A stretch of DNA of 64,000 nt from Pseudomonas sp. TCU-HL1 (GTDB lineage: Bacteria > Pseudomonadota > Gammaproteobacteria > Pseudomonadales > Pseudomonadaceae), in contig NZ_CP015992.1 in NCBI RefSeq assembly GCF_001708505.1, positions 2,542,001 through 2,606,000 on the forward strand. The letters are read 5' to 3'. Positions 41,411-49,115 of the stretch are shown piece after piece. A program made the translations under genes and the position numbers. Under the pieces are notes generated by a model. That model made no database searches. It saw only the letters and a program-made list of their open reading frames with translations, and was not told the origin of the DNA. Position 1 is the stretch's first letter, and every line of letters starts with the position of its first letter.

Positions 41411-42358
41411 TTATCGTGGATCAGGGCTGGGAGGGCGCCGTTGCAGTTCCAGTACGCGGTTGCGCCCCTGTTCGGCGACCAGGTAACGGCCCGGGGAGAC
41501 TTCGACAATGGTCTGCGGCGAGCGCAGGTGGGATAGCACGGTGCTCAGGTTGCCCTGGTTGTTCAGCAGCAGGACGCGTGCCAGGTGAGTAGCATCTTCA
41601 GTGATCCAGAGGCCTTCGCGGTTGCACAGCAGGAAACCCGGCTCGCGGAGGTTGTCCAGCACGATCGGGTCCTGGCTGTCCGGGCGCAGCTGGCGGACAT
41701 GGCCGCGCACCTTCTCGGTGTAGAACAGGCGGCCATCGGGGCAGGAAGCGACCCCTTCGGCTTCGTCCAGGCCGCTGCGCAGGGTGGTGACGCTGTCGCT
41801 CTCGGGGTCGTAGCGCAGCAGGCGCCCGTTGCCGTGCAGGTCTTCGACGGCATAGAGGTAGTGGCCATCGGTGGTCAGGCCCTCGACGCTGTCGGCAGTG
41901 AACAGTTGCCGGGTGCCCTGGTCGTTCATCCAGAACACCGGGTGCTCGCCCTGTTCCTGGCTGAACGCCACGCCACCCCGGTAACGCACCATGCCGTCGG
42001 GCTTGGAGAGGCCGCTTTCCACCACGCTGTCGCGGCTGTTCGGGGTGGTGCGGAGGAGCCGGCCCTTGCCGTCCTGGATTTCCTGGCTCACGTAGAGGCC
42101 ACCCTGTCCGTCCGGAACCAGGGCACTGACACGCTCGATGGCGTCCAGGTAAATGCGGTAGCTCCAACCCGGCTCGGCTGTGACGGGATAGAGGTGGCGC
42201 CACGCCGGAATGCCAGCCCCCAGCAGCAGTGCCAGGGCGAAGGTCGCCAGCAGCCAGCGTGCCGCATGCCGGTCGAGCAGCAGCATCAGTGGCTGCAGGC
42301 CGGGGCGTGGCCGTCGACTGATGCGGCGGCGGGGGGCTGGGACGGTTTCAGTGGCCAT
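41411..42358 (-). CDS. Membrane-anchored beta-propeller (SMP-30/NHL-like) hypothetical protein
   Basis: 315 residues. An Arg/Pro-rich cytoplasmic start (APRRRISRRPRPGLQP), one membrane segment (about residues 36-54, WLLATFALALLLGAGIPAW), then repeated propeller blades: IERVSALVPDGQGGLYVSQE, VESGLSKPDGMVRYRGGVAF, VEGLTTDGHYLYAVEDLHGN, LDEAEGVASCPDGRLFYTEK and PGFLLCNREGLWITEDATHL. The second such protein in this cluster. ATG at 42358 with AGGAG 6 nt upstream; a perfect ColR-type box lies about 155 bp upstream. Function unknown. Confidence 0.8.
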   Translation of the reverse strand: MATETVPAPRRRISRRPRPGLQPLMLLLDRHAARWLLATFALALLLGAGIPAWRHLYPVTAEPGWSYRIYLDAIERVSALVPDGQGGLYVSQEIQDGKGRLLRTTPNSRDSVVESGLSKPDGMVRYRGGVAFSQEQGEHPVFWMNDQGTRQLFTADSVEGLTTDGHYLYAVEDLHGNGRLLRYDPESDSVTTLRSGLDEAEGVASCPDGRLFYTEKVRGHVRQLRPDSQDPIVLDNLREPGFLLCNREGLWITEDATHLARVLLLNNQGNLSTVLSHLRSPQTIVEVSPGRYLVAEQGRNRVLELQRRPPSPDPR

Positions 42359-42511
42359 GTCAGGCTCCTGCGCTCGGAGCGCCATGGGAGGTGCCCAGCG
42401 AGAGGCGGGGCGAATAGCGGGTTGGCAGCGTGCGGGGCATGGATACCAACTCTGTGCTTTGCGGGAGCCGGCAATCTAAGGGGTGGGCTGTAGTCGCCAG
42501 GTCAAAAGGCT

Positions 42512-42527
42512 GTGAAAAAAACGTCAA
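42512..42527 (-). promoter_or_regulatory. ColR-type box upstream of the propeller gene
   Basis: Reverse strand TTGACGTTTTTTTCAC, a full match to the recalled motif (T/C)(T/C)NA(C/G)NN(T/C)TTTTTCAC. It overlaps the last codons of the sensor kinase gene and faces the propeller gene. Confidence 0.7.
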
Positions 42528-43798
42528 CGGCCGTCGACGAGGATGACCGAGAAGCAACTGCCCGATTCGCCGCTGGACTCCACGCGAACCTCCCAACCCT
42601 GCTGCTGGCAGATGCGCCTGACCAGCGACAGCCCCAGGCCCAGACCTTCGCCACGGGCCTGCTGGCCCCGCACGAAACTGTGGAAAATCAGCTCCTGCTC
42701 TTCCTCGGGAATGCCCAGGCCGCTGTCCTCGACGCGAAACCCGTCCACGCCGAGGATCAGCCTCACGGCGCCCTGCTCAGTGTAGTGCAGGGCATTGCGC
42801 AGCAAGTTCGACATGACCGTGCGCAGCTGTGGTGCCGCATAGCGCTCCGCGTCCGCACCTTCATCCAGCAGCGCAAAGGCCAGCCCCTTGGCCTGGAACT
42901 GCGGCGACCACTGGCGGTACTGCTCGGCGGCCAGGTCGCCCAGGTCCACCTTGTCGGCAAGGCTGCCGTCCGGCTGGCCGGCCCGGGCCAGTTGCAGAAA
43001 GGTCTGCACCAGATCATGCATCTCGGCGCTGGCCCGAGCGATTCTCGCCACCTGGGCGCGCTCCATGGCGCCCAGGTGCGGGGCGTCATGCAACAGCTCG
43101 CACGAGCTGGCGATCACCATCAGCGGGGTGCGCAGTTCGTGGCTCACGTCGCTGGTGAACAGGCGCTCGCGCTCCAGGGAATGGCGCAATTGGCCGAGTG
43201 TTTCGTCGAAGGCATCGGCCAGATGGCCGATTTCGTCGTCGGGATAGTCAGGTGCCAGCCGGGGTGCCATTGGCAGCAACTGGTCACGGTGCCTGACCTG
43301 CTGCGCGAGGCGCCGGACCGGTGCCATGACTCGTCGTGCCAGGAGTCGGCCAAGGCCCCAGGCACCCACCACGCTGAGCAGGAACCCCGCCAGGACTACG
43401 TCGAACAACGCCCGTTCGCGGGCCTCGAATTCGTGCTGCTCTTCCACCATCACATCGTCATGGCCGCCGTGGCTGCGCTTGAAAACGTAATAGGCTTCAT
43501 CGCCGTCCAGCACTTCGGAGAAGCCCTCCGGCAGGCCGCTGAAGCGCAGTGGCAGGTTGCCGTGACCCGCATGGGTACTGAAGAAGCGTGTGTTGGCATC
43601 GATCCGTGCCGGCTGGTCGTGTTTGAGCTCTTCGTTGATGGCGAATTCCAGTTCGCGGCCAAGTTCTTCCGAAACCAGGTGCTCCTCGATGAAATGCACG
43701 ATGCCGACGATACCGAGCGAGAAGGTGCCGCTGACAATGAAGGTCATGAGCACGAAGGCCGCGATGATCCGCCGCTCCAGCGGCTGCTTGTTCGGCAT
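42524..43798 (-). CDS. Sensor histidine kinase, ColS-like
   Basis: 424 residues. Two membrane segments (about 10-32 and 147-165) enclose a periplasmic domain of about 110 residues rich in Glu, Asp and His (SEELGRELEFAINEELKHD; GGHDDVMVEEQHEFEARE), with two ExxE motifs (EQHE, EARE) like those that bind Fe3+ or Zn in PmrB and ColS. HAMP, then H-box TSDVSHELRTPL, N-box MSNLLRNALHYT, G-boxes VEDSGLGI and GLGLGLSLVRR. It follows eptA by 9 bp in an operon. Likely partner is the orphan ColR-like regulator at 33111-33794. Confidence 0.88.
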   Translation of the reverse strand: MPNKQPLERRIIAAFVLMTFIVSGTFSLGIVGIVHFIEEHLVSEELGRELEFAINEELKHDQPARIDANTRFFSTHAGHGNLPLRFSGLPEGFSEVLDGDEAYYVFKRSHGGHDDVMVEEQHEFEARERALFDVVLAGFLLSVVGAWGLGRLLARRVMAPVRRLAQQVRHRDQLLPMAPRLAPDYPDDEIGHLADAFDETLGQLRHSLERERLFTSDVSHELRTPLMVIASSCELLHDAPHLGAMERAQVARIARASAEMHDLVQTFLQLARAGQPDGSLADKVDLGDLAAEQYRQWSPQFQAKGLAFALLDEGADAERYAAPQLRTVMSNLLRNALHYTEQGAVRLILGVDGFRVEDSGLGIPEEEQELIFHSFVRGQQARGEGLGLGLSLVRRICQQQGWEVRVESSGESGSCFSVILVDGR

Positions 43799-43807
43799 GA
43801 CTTCAGC

Positions 43808-45451
43808 CTAGCGCTGGACCAGGGCGGCGCTGTCGGCGCGGCAGGAGGCAAACAGGTCCAGGCCGGCCTTGTACTCCTGGGTCTGCACTTGCAGCAGGCC
43901 CAGCACCGAATGGAAGAAGTTGTCCTGGCTCAGGGGCTTGTCGCGTTCCTTGTCCAGGCAGCGGGTGTCCAGGGCGAAGTCCTGCCGGTAGCTGTCGGAG
44001 AACCAGCCGAGCATGGCCACGTGTTTCTGCTGGTCGGGTGCCATGACGTAGGGCGTGCCATGCAGGTAGAGGTTGTACTCGCCCAGGGACTCGCCGTGGT
44101 CGGCGATGTAGAGCATGGCGGTGTCGACCTTGTCCTGGTTCTGGCGCAGCAGGTCGATCAGGCTCGACAGCACGTAGTCGGTGTAGACCAGGGTGTTGTC
44201 GTAGGCGTTGACGATGCTTTCCTGGCTGCAGTCGTTCAGGGCGTTGCTGTTGCACACCGGGGTGAATTTCTCGAAGCGCTTGGGGTAGCGCTTGGCGTAG
44301 TCCGGGCCGTGGCTGCCCATCTGGTGCAGGACCAGCACGGCGTCGTCCTTGAGCTGGTCGATGTAGCCCTGGAGGTCCTTCAGCAGGATCTCGTCGTGGC
44401 ACTCGCCGCCACTGCACAGGACAGGGTCTTTCCCGTGGCTGAGGTTTTCCTGGGCAACCCGGTCGCAGGTGCCCTTGCAACCGGACTGGTTGTCGCGCCA
44501 GTTCACCGCCAGGCCGGCGTGCTTGAGTACGTCGAGCAGGCCTTCCTGGCTGCGGGCCTCGGCAGCGTCGTAGTCGGCGCGGCCCATGTTGGAGAACATG
44601 CAGGGCACGGAAACGGCGGTTTCGGTACCGCACGAACGCACATTGCTGAAGGCGGTGACGCCTGCCTGTGCGCTCAGCCGCGGGGTGGTGTCGCGGTCGT
44701 AGCCGAGGATGCCGAAGTTCTCCGCGCGGGCGCTTTCACCGATCACCAGCACGGTCAGCGATTTGCGCTGGTGAGCCTGCCAGGCCGGAGCCTTGCGGGC
44801 ATCGGTGCCGATCTGGCGCAGCGGCTCGTTGGCCACGGCCAACTGTTCGCGCATGTAGCCGTAGGAAGCGTTTAGATAGTTGCTGGGAACAACCAGCAAG
44901 CGCAGTTCATGGTGATTGCGAAACAACGAGGCCAGCCCCTGGTAGTTGGCCAGGGCCACCACGCCCAGTACGGCCACCGAGCCGATGGCGAGCAGCAGCT
45001 TGCCGAGCAGCTCGCGGCGCAGGGGCTGGTGACGAACCGGCAGCTTCCACAGCAGCCAGCTGGGCAGTACGCCCAGCAGCAGCACGAACAGCACCAGCTT
45101 GAAGGACAGCAGGTCGCGGACTTCGTTGACGTCGGTTTCCGCGACGTTGCGCAGCATGTTGGCGTCGATCAGCACGCCGTACTGGCTCATGAAGTAGGCG
45201 ACGCCGGAGCTAGCCAGGAACAGGAAGATCAGCACCGGCTTGAACACCCAGCGGAACGACACTAGGGCCAGGACGAAGTTGAAGACGGCCAGCACCATGA
45301 CGGCGAACGCCAGGCGCATGCCAAGCCCGTCGGCATCCGCCGGGACGATGGAGAAGATGTGTTTCCAGAGCGGGAAGTTGTAGAGCGAGAGGAGCAGGAG
45401 GCTGGCCAGGAAGGTCAGGCTTTCGGGACGTACAGAAATGCGTTTGAACAT
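43808..45451 (-). CDS. eptA: Phosphoethanolamine transferase, EptA-like
   Basis: 547 residues. Five N-terminal membrane segments (residues about 15-180, DUF1705 part) then a periplasmic sulfatase-fold domain: metal and nucleophile region VLVIGESARAENFGILGYDR, catalytic Thr in RSCGTETAVSVPCMFS, NWRDNQSGCKGTCDRV, VLHQMGSHGPDYAKRYP and YIADHGESLGEYNLYLHG. Paired cysteines for disulfides are present. It transfers phosphoethanolamine to lipid A phosphates and is linked to polymyxin resistance. The ATG at 45451 (MFKRISVRPE) was chosen; an in-frame ATG at 45484 adds 11 residues. A perfect ColR-type box lies about 75 bp upstream, and the kinase gene follows at 9 bp. Confidence 0.93.
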   Translation of the reverse strand: MFKRISVRPESLTFLASLLLLSLYNFPLWKHIFSIVPADADGLGMRLAFAVMVLAVFNFVLALVSFRWVFKPVLIFLFLASSGVAYFMSQYGVLIDANMLRNVAETDVNEVRDLLSFKLVLFVLLLGVLPSWLLWKLPVRHQPLRRELLGKLLLAIGSVAVLGVVALANYQGLASLFRNHHELRLLVVPSNYLNASYGYMREQLAVANEPLRQIGTDARKAPAWQAHQRKSLTVLVIGESARAENFGILGYDRDTTPRLSAQAGVTAFSNVRSCGTETAVSVPCMFSNMGRADYDAAEARSQEGLLDVLKHAGLAVNWRDNQSGCKGTCDRVAQENLSHGKDPVLCSGGECHDEILLKDLQGYIDQLKDDAVLVLHQMGSHGPDYAKRYPKRFEKFTPVCNSNALNDCSQESIVNAYDNTLVYTDYVLSSLIDLLRQNQDKVDTAMLYIADHGESLGEYNLYLHGTPYVMAPDQQKHVAMLGWFSDSYRQDFALDTRCLDKERDKPLSQDNFFHSVLGLLQVQTQEYKAGLDLFASCRADSAALVQR

Positions 45452-45525
45452 GGGCCGCTCGCTATGGGACGTCGTGTCCCGCATGGATACGGCGCGGAGA
45501 ATAGGAACGGCGGAATCAAAACTTC

Positions 45526-45541
45526 GTGAAAAAAACCTCGG
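45526..45541 (-). promoter_or_regulatory. ColR-type box upstream of eptA
   Basis: Reverse strand CCGAGGTTTTTTTCAC, matching all defined positions of the recalled ColR motif. The rest of the 510-bp gap between eptA and mqo holds repeats and the IS-like remnant. Confidence 0.75.
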
Positions 45542-45617
45542 GAAAATGTTGGGCTTGTGAAAGGGATGTCGGGCCAAGGGCACGGGCCCCAGTCCAACCT
45601 GCGGGATGGCTGCCTGG

Positions 45618-45639
45618 TTGTGGGAGGGAATTCATTTGA
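45618..45639 (+). repeat. Degenerate REP unit, left flank of IS-like remnant
   Basis: TTGTGGGAGGGAATTCATTTG, a diverged copy of the GTGGGAGCGAATTCATTCGC repeat. Its inverted partner is at 45910-45934. Confidence 0.65.
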
Positions 45640-45648
45640 ACTTGGGAA

Positions 45649-45902
45649 ACCACGTCCTGCGGACGTGGTCATGAGTCACCAGCTCTACCTGTGACGATTT
45701 GAGTCAGCGAACCAGCAGGATGCTGCCAGTCCCGTAGGGTGCGCCGCGCGCACCGGGAGATAGGCTCGGAGTCGCCAGCATCGCCGCGGTGCGCATGGCG
45801 CACCCTACTGTTGGGCACGGTGGTGGAGATCAGCTGGGTGCTGCGTGTGAGGATGGCCCCCTTATAGGGGGCAAACACAAGTCCACGTTCTACGAACGTG
45901 GA
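45649..45902. mobile_element. Candidate IS200/IS605-type remnant or MITE bounded by two related hairpins
   Basis: Left hairpin ACCACGTCC-TGC-GGACGTGGT (45649-45669) and right hairpin TCCACGTTC-TAC-GAACGTGGA (45882-45902) have the same 9-3-9 architecture and related sequence, as the subterminal hairpins of IS200/IS605 elements do. Just inside the right end is another perfect stem GCCCCC-TTATA-GGGGGC (45856-45872). The interior has no transposase; it starts ATGAGTCACCAGCTCTACCTG then TGA. Each end directly abuts half of an inverted REP pair, as if the element had inserted into it. No family was confirmed. Confidence 0.5.
45732..45838. repeat. Dispersed inverted repeat, GTAGGGTGCGC family
   Basis: Starts CCGTAGGGTGCGCCGCGCGC and ends GCATGGCGCACCCTACTGTT then GGGCACGGTGGTGGAGATCAG. 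The right end is nearly identical to 33078-33118. It lies inside the hairpin-bounded element. Confidence 0.7.
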
Positions 45903-45909
45903 TCTTTAC

Positions 45910-45934
45910 TCGAGAATGAATCCGCTCCCACAAA
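45910..45934 (-). repeat. REP unit, right flank of IS-like remnant
   Basis: GAGAATGAATCCGCTCCCAC, inverted relative to the unit at 45618. Confidence 0.65.
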
Positions 45935-45963
45935 AACCTCCCACAAATCCCTGTGCCGGGGCT

Positions 45964-47541
45964 TTACTGGGCGGCGACTTCCGGCAGCACGGGAACGTGT
46001 TCCAGTTGCAGGCGTTCGCTGCTCCACGCACGGACCTGGTTGGTCAGCTCCAGGTCGTTGTTCAGCTTGTGACCGTAGGAGGGAATGATTTCCTTCAGGC
46101 GAGCTTGCCATTCCGGGGTCTGGACCTTGTCCTTGAAGGTCTTCTCCAGCACGGTGAGCATGATCGGGGCGGCGGTGGAGGCGCCCGGCGAGGCGCCCAG
46201 CAGGGCGGCGATGCTGCCGTCGGCGGAGCTGACGACTTCGGTACCGAACTGCAGGATGCCGCCTTTATCGGCGTCCTTCTTGATCACCTGGACGCGCTGG
46301 CCGGCGGTCAGCAGTTCCCAGTCCTCGTCCTTCGCGTTCGGGAAATACTCGCGCAGCTCGTGCATGCGGTCAGCCTGGCTGAGCATCAGTTGGCCCATGA
46401 GGTAGGTGCTCAGCGGGAGGTTGTCCAGGCCGGCGTTGGTCATGGGGCCGATGTTGTCGGTGGTCAGGGCGCTGAACATGTCCAGCAGCGAGCCGTTCTT
46501 CAGGAACTTGGTGGAGAAGGTGGCGAAGGGCCCGAACAGCAGGACTTTCTGGCCATCGATCACACGGGTGTCCAGGTGTGGCACGGACATGGGCGGCGAG
46601 CCTACCGACGCCTTGCCGTAGAGCTTGGCCTGGTGCTGGGCGACCACCTCAGGGTTGCGGGTGACGAGGAACTGGCCGCCTACCGGGAAGCCTGCATAGC
46701 CTTCGGCTTCCGGAATGCCGGACTTTTGCAGCAGCTTGAGGGCACCACCGCCGGCACCGATGAAGACGAACTTCGCCTTGACGCTGGTTTCCGCCTCGTT
46801 GTTGCCGAGGTTGGCGACAACCACCGTCCAGGTGCCGTCATCGTTGCGCTTGATGTCGCGCACTTCGTGCTTGAGGTTCAGCGAAACCTTGTCGCTGCGG
46901 GTCAGGGAGCCGATGAGCTGCCGGGTGATTTCGCCGAAGTTCACATCGGTGCCGATGGCCATGCGGGTGGCGGCGACCTTCTGGTCTGCCGGGCGGCCTT
47001 CCATCGCCAGCGGCACCCACTGCTTGATCTGGTCGAAGTCCTCGGAGTACTCCATGCCACGGAACAGCGAGCTGTGCTGCAGGGCGGCGTGGCGCTTCTT
47101 GAGGAAGGCGATGTTGTCATCGCCCCAGACGAAGCTCATGTGCGGCACGCCGTTGATGAAGGACTTCGGGTTGCTCAGCACATTGCGCTCGACCTGATAG
47201 GCCCAGAACTGCTTGGAAATCTCGAAGGACTCGTTGATCGCCACGGCCTTGCTGATGTCGATGCCGCCGTCGGCGGTTTCCGGGGTGTAGTTCAACTCGC
47301 AGAAGGCGGAGTGGCCGGTGCCGGCGTTGTTCCAGGGGTTGGAGCTCTCTGCGGCGACCTGGTCCAGGCGCTCGTAGATGTCGATGGTCCAGCCCGGCTC
47401 CAATTCGTGAAGGTAAGTGCCGAGGCTGGCACTCATGATGCCGGCTCCGATCAGCAGCACATCGACCGACTTCTCCGCCTCCGGTTGCTTGGCACAGCCG
47501 AGCACCGTGAGGCAAAGGAGTCCTAGGAGGAGTTTTTTCAT
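45964..47541 (-). CDS. mqo: Malate:quinone oxidoreductase
   Basis: 525 residues. FAD motif VDVLLIGAGIMSASLGTYLHELEPGWTI (GxGxxS type), then SSNPWNNAGTGHSAFCELNY, VFIGAGGGALKLLQKSGIPE and LLGASPGASTAAPIML, all hallmarks of the membrane-associated Mqo family that oxidises malate to oxaloacetate and feeds electrons to quinone. The N-terminus MKKLLLGLLCLTVLGCAKQP has a perfect lipobox (VLGC), so it may be exported as a lipoprotein instead of acting at the cytoplasmic face. AGGGAAGG precedes the ATG. Single-gene unit. Confidence 0.94.
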   Translation of the reverse strand: MKKLLLGLLCLTVLGCAKQPEAEKSVDVLLIGAGIMSASLGTYLHELEPGWTIDIYERLDQVAAESSNPWNNAGTGHSAFCELNYTPETADGGIDISKAVAINESFEISKQFWAYQVERNVLSNPKSFINGVPHMSFVWGDDNIAFLKKRHAALQHSSLFRGMEYSEDFDQIKQWVPLAMEGRPADQKVAATRMAIGTDVNFGEITRQLIGSLTRSDKVSLNLKHEVRDIKRNDDGTWTVVVANLGNNEAETSVKAKFVFIGAGGGALKLLQKSGIPEAEGYAGFPVGGQFLVTRNPEVVAQHQAKLYGKASVGSPPMSVPHLDTRVIDGQKVLLFGPFATFSTKFLKNGSLLDMFSALTTDNIGPMTNAGLDNLPLSTYLMGQLMLSQADRMHELREYFPNAKDEDWELLTAGQRVQVIKKDADKGGILQFGTEVVSSADGSIAALLGASPGASTAAPIMLTVLEKTFKDKVQTPEWQARLKEIIPSYGHKLNNDLELTNQVRAWSSERLQLEHVPVLPEVAAQ

Positions 47542-47663
47542 GGGACCTTCCCTTTGCTATTTCTCGAAAAGGGCGGTGGGAGAGCAAAGGGCGTGCCGGA
47601 ATCGGGAAAATGCCGTGAAACGATTCACTCTGCGGGAATCAGGGGCTCCAGAAGGTGGAGTGG

Positions 47664-47724
47664 GTGGCGGGAATCCGCCCGGCTCGGACTGTTCCCGGAG
47701 CGGAGGAGGGCGGATTCCCGCCAC
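47664..47724. repeat. Perfect 17-bp inverted repeat
   Basis: Arms GTGGCGGGAATCCGCCC (47664-47680) and GGGCGGATTCCCGCCAC (47708-47724) with a 27-nt loop, between the regulator 3' end and mqo. Could form a stable RNA hairpin ending the regulator mRNA; no T-tract is present. Confidence 0.7.
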
Positions 47725-47740
47725 AGCATCCGGAGTGCCC

Positions 47741-48361
47741 TTAGCGTGATTCCCCTCGAACGATCCGGAAGCGACAAACCTGGCCATGACGCAGCATGCA
47801 TTCGAGGTGTTCCACCTCGCCGCCGCCGAGGGCGCCGATCAGCGCCAGGTCCAGCTCGCAGACCTCCGGATGGGCCGCTGCCAGGTGATGGAACACGCAG
47901 TTGTGGGCGACGATTTCCGGCTCGCCGGAGGAACGCAGGATGATTTCGGCCTCGTATCCGGCCTGGTTCATGTGCTGGGCGATGCGCGTCTCGTTAACGC
48001 TCTGCTGCTCCATTTCGGCGGCCAGCCGACGCCCCAGGCCGCGCATCAGTTGCACCAGCGCGTCATGGCCGATGAGACTGGCCACTTCGCCGATCAGCAG
48101 GTCGGCCAACAACTGGTACTGCCGTGGAAACAGCTCCCGGCCGCGCGGGCTGAGCTGATAAAGCTGCTCGGGGCGGCGGCCGGTGGGTCGCGTTTCGCCC
48201 CGCAGAATCAGCCCGTCGCGCTCCAGTGCGGCCAGGTGCTGGCGGATCGCCGTGCGGGTCACCGCCAGGTGGTTGACCAGTTCGTCGATGCTCATGCCGC
48301 CCGGCTGGTAGAGCAGGGCGCCGAGCAGGTCTTGTTGGGTGCGTCCCATTCCTTGAAGCAT
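47741..48361 (-). CDS. Winged-helix regulator with C-terminal cysteine cluster (SufR-like)
   Basis: 206 residues. An N-terminal winged helix: QQDLLGALLYQPGGMSIDEL then VTRTAIRQHLAALERDGLIL, and a wing GRRPEQLYQLSPRGRELF. The C-terminal part has four Cys: C(x12)C(x19)C(x7)C from NCVFHHLAAAHPEVCELDLA to LECMLRHGQVCRFRI. This architecture resembles SufR, whose cysteines bind a [4Fe-4S] cluster, so redox or iron or NO sensing is plausible. It begins 24 bp after the upstream gene on the same strand and is probably co-transcribed with it. Confidence 0.82.
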   Translation of the reverse strand: MLQGMGRTQQDLLGALLYQPGGMSIDELVNHLAVTRTAIRQHLAALERDGLILRGETRPTGRRPEQLYQLSPRGRELFPRQYQLLADLLIGEVASLIGHDALVQLMRGLGRRLAAEMEQQSVNETRIAQHMNQAGYEAEIILRSSGEPEIVAHNCVFHHLAAAHPEVCELDLALIGALGGGEVEHLECMLRHGQVCRFRIVRGESR

Positions 48362-48384
48362 TCGGCTACCTCGGCTGGCCGGTG

Positions 48385-49017
48385 TCAGAACTTCTCGGGG
48401 AATTGCTTGACCAGCGCTGCGGACAAGGTGTCCGCCAGCACCAGCATATGCTCGCGCATGGCGCTCCAGGTGCTGGCTTCGCCGGTATAGTCGCCGGCGC
48501 GCAACTGGTCGATCTGTGCCACGTGGTGACCGCCGTGGGCGCCGAGCATTGTCACCAGGGCGCTCTCGGGCAGGTTGGGGTTGGCACCGGCGAGGAACTT
48601 GGCAATGGCCTTGGCGTTGCCGGTCAGCTCAGCCACGGCGGCCTTCTTGCCGGCGGCATCCTTGGCCACGGTTGCGTCGCTGTAGTGCTTCACAGCGTCC
48701 CAGTGGCCGGCCAGGAGTTTCAGCAACTGGTCCGCCGCTGGCTGACCGTAGAGCGGGGCGATGCTGTTGGCGATGGCCTTGGCATTGGTCACCACCTGGG
48801 CCGCGGCCGCTTCGGCCTGTTTGTGCTGGCCTTGCTGGTTGGCGATGGCAAAGTTCCTGACCCAGAAAACGTGCTCGACCCAGAGGTCGCGCAGGGCCAG
48901 GCGCGTGGTCAGCGCGGCGTTGTCGCTGCTGGCGGTGGCCGTTTCCTGCGCGGCCAGGCTCCACGTGGGTTGGACGAGCACTACAAGCAGCAGTAAAGCC
49001 AGCGTTCTGAGTTTCAT
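48385..49017 (-). CDS. Periplasmic helical-bundle protein of unknown function
   Basis: 210 residues. A signal peptide (MKLRTLALLLLVVLVQPTWS, cleaved after LAA) is followed by an all-helical mature protein. Conserved-looking positions include RDLWVEHVFWVRNFAIA, GHWDAVKHYSDAT and LGAHGGHHVAQID. The several His residues on amphipathic helices could bind a metal or haem, as in four-helix-bundle sensors, but no known motif is complete. First gene of a two-gene unit with the Cys-rich regulator; a near-palindrome lies 16 bp upstream of its ATG. Function unknown. Confidence 0.75.
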   Translation of the reverse strand: MKLRTLALLLLVVLVQPTWSLAAQETATASSDNAALTTRLALRDLWVEHVFWVRNFAIANQQGQHKQAEAAAAQVVTNAKAIANSIAPLYGQPAADQLLKLLAGHWDAVKHYSDATVAKDAAGKKAAVAELTGNAKAIAKFLAGANPNLPESALVTMLGAHGGHHVAQIDQLRAGDYTGEASTWSAMREHMLVLADTLSAALVKQFPEKF

Positions 49018-49032
49018 GACGGGGCCCTCGCG

Positions 49033-49050
49033 TTGTGGATTATTCTACAA
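49033..49050. promoter_or_regulatory. Dyad upstream of the periplasmic protein-regulator operon
   Basis: TTGTGGATTATTCTACAA, an imperfect palindrome with half-sites TTGTGGA and TTGTAGA, overlapping a -10-like TAGAAT on the reverse strand. A likely operator for the co-encoded regulator. Confidence 0.45.
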
Positions 49051-49115
49051 AATCAATTAAAGCATAAAAAAATGCCATTATTGGTTTTGTCGGAAAATCC
49101 GCCAAACGGCAGCCC

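Noticed and set aside
42512..44875. Open frame of 787 codons opposite the kinase and eptA
   Set aside because: Antisense of two well-supported genes.
45671..45694. ATG reading frame of seven codons just inside the IS-like left hairpin as a transposase start
   Set aside because: Stops after seven codons and does not resemble a known TnpA start convincingly; kept only as context for the mobile-element candidate.
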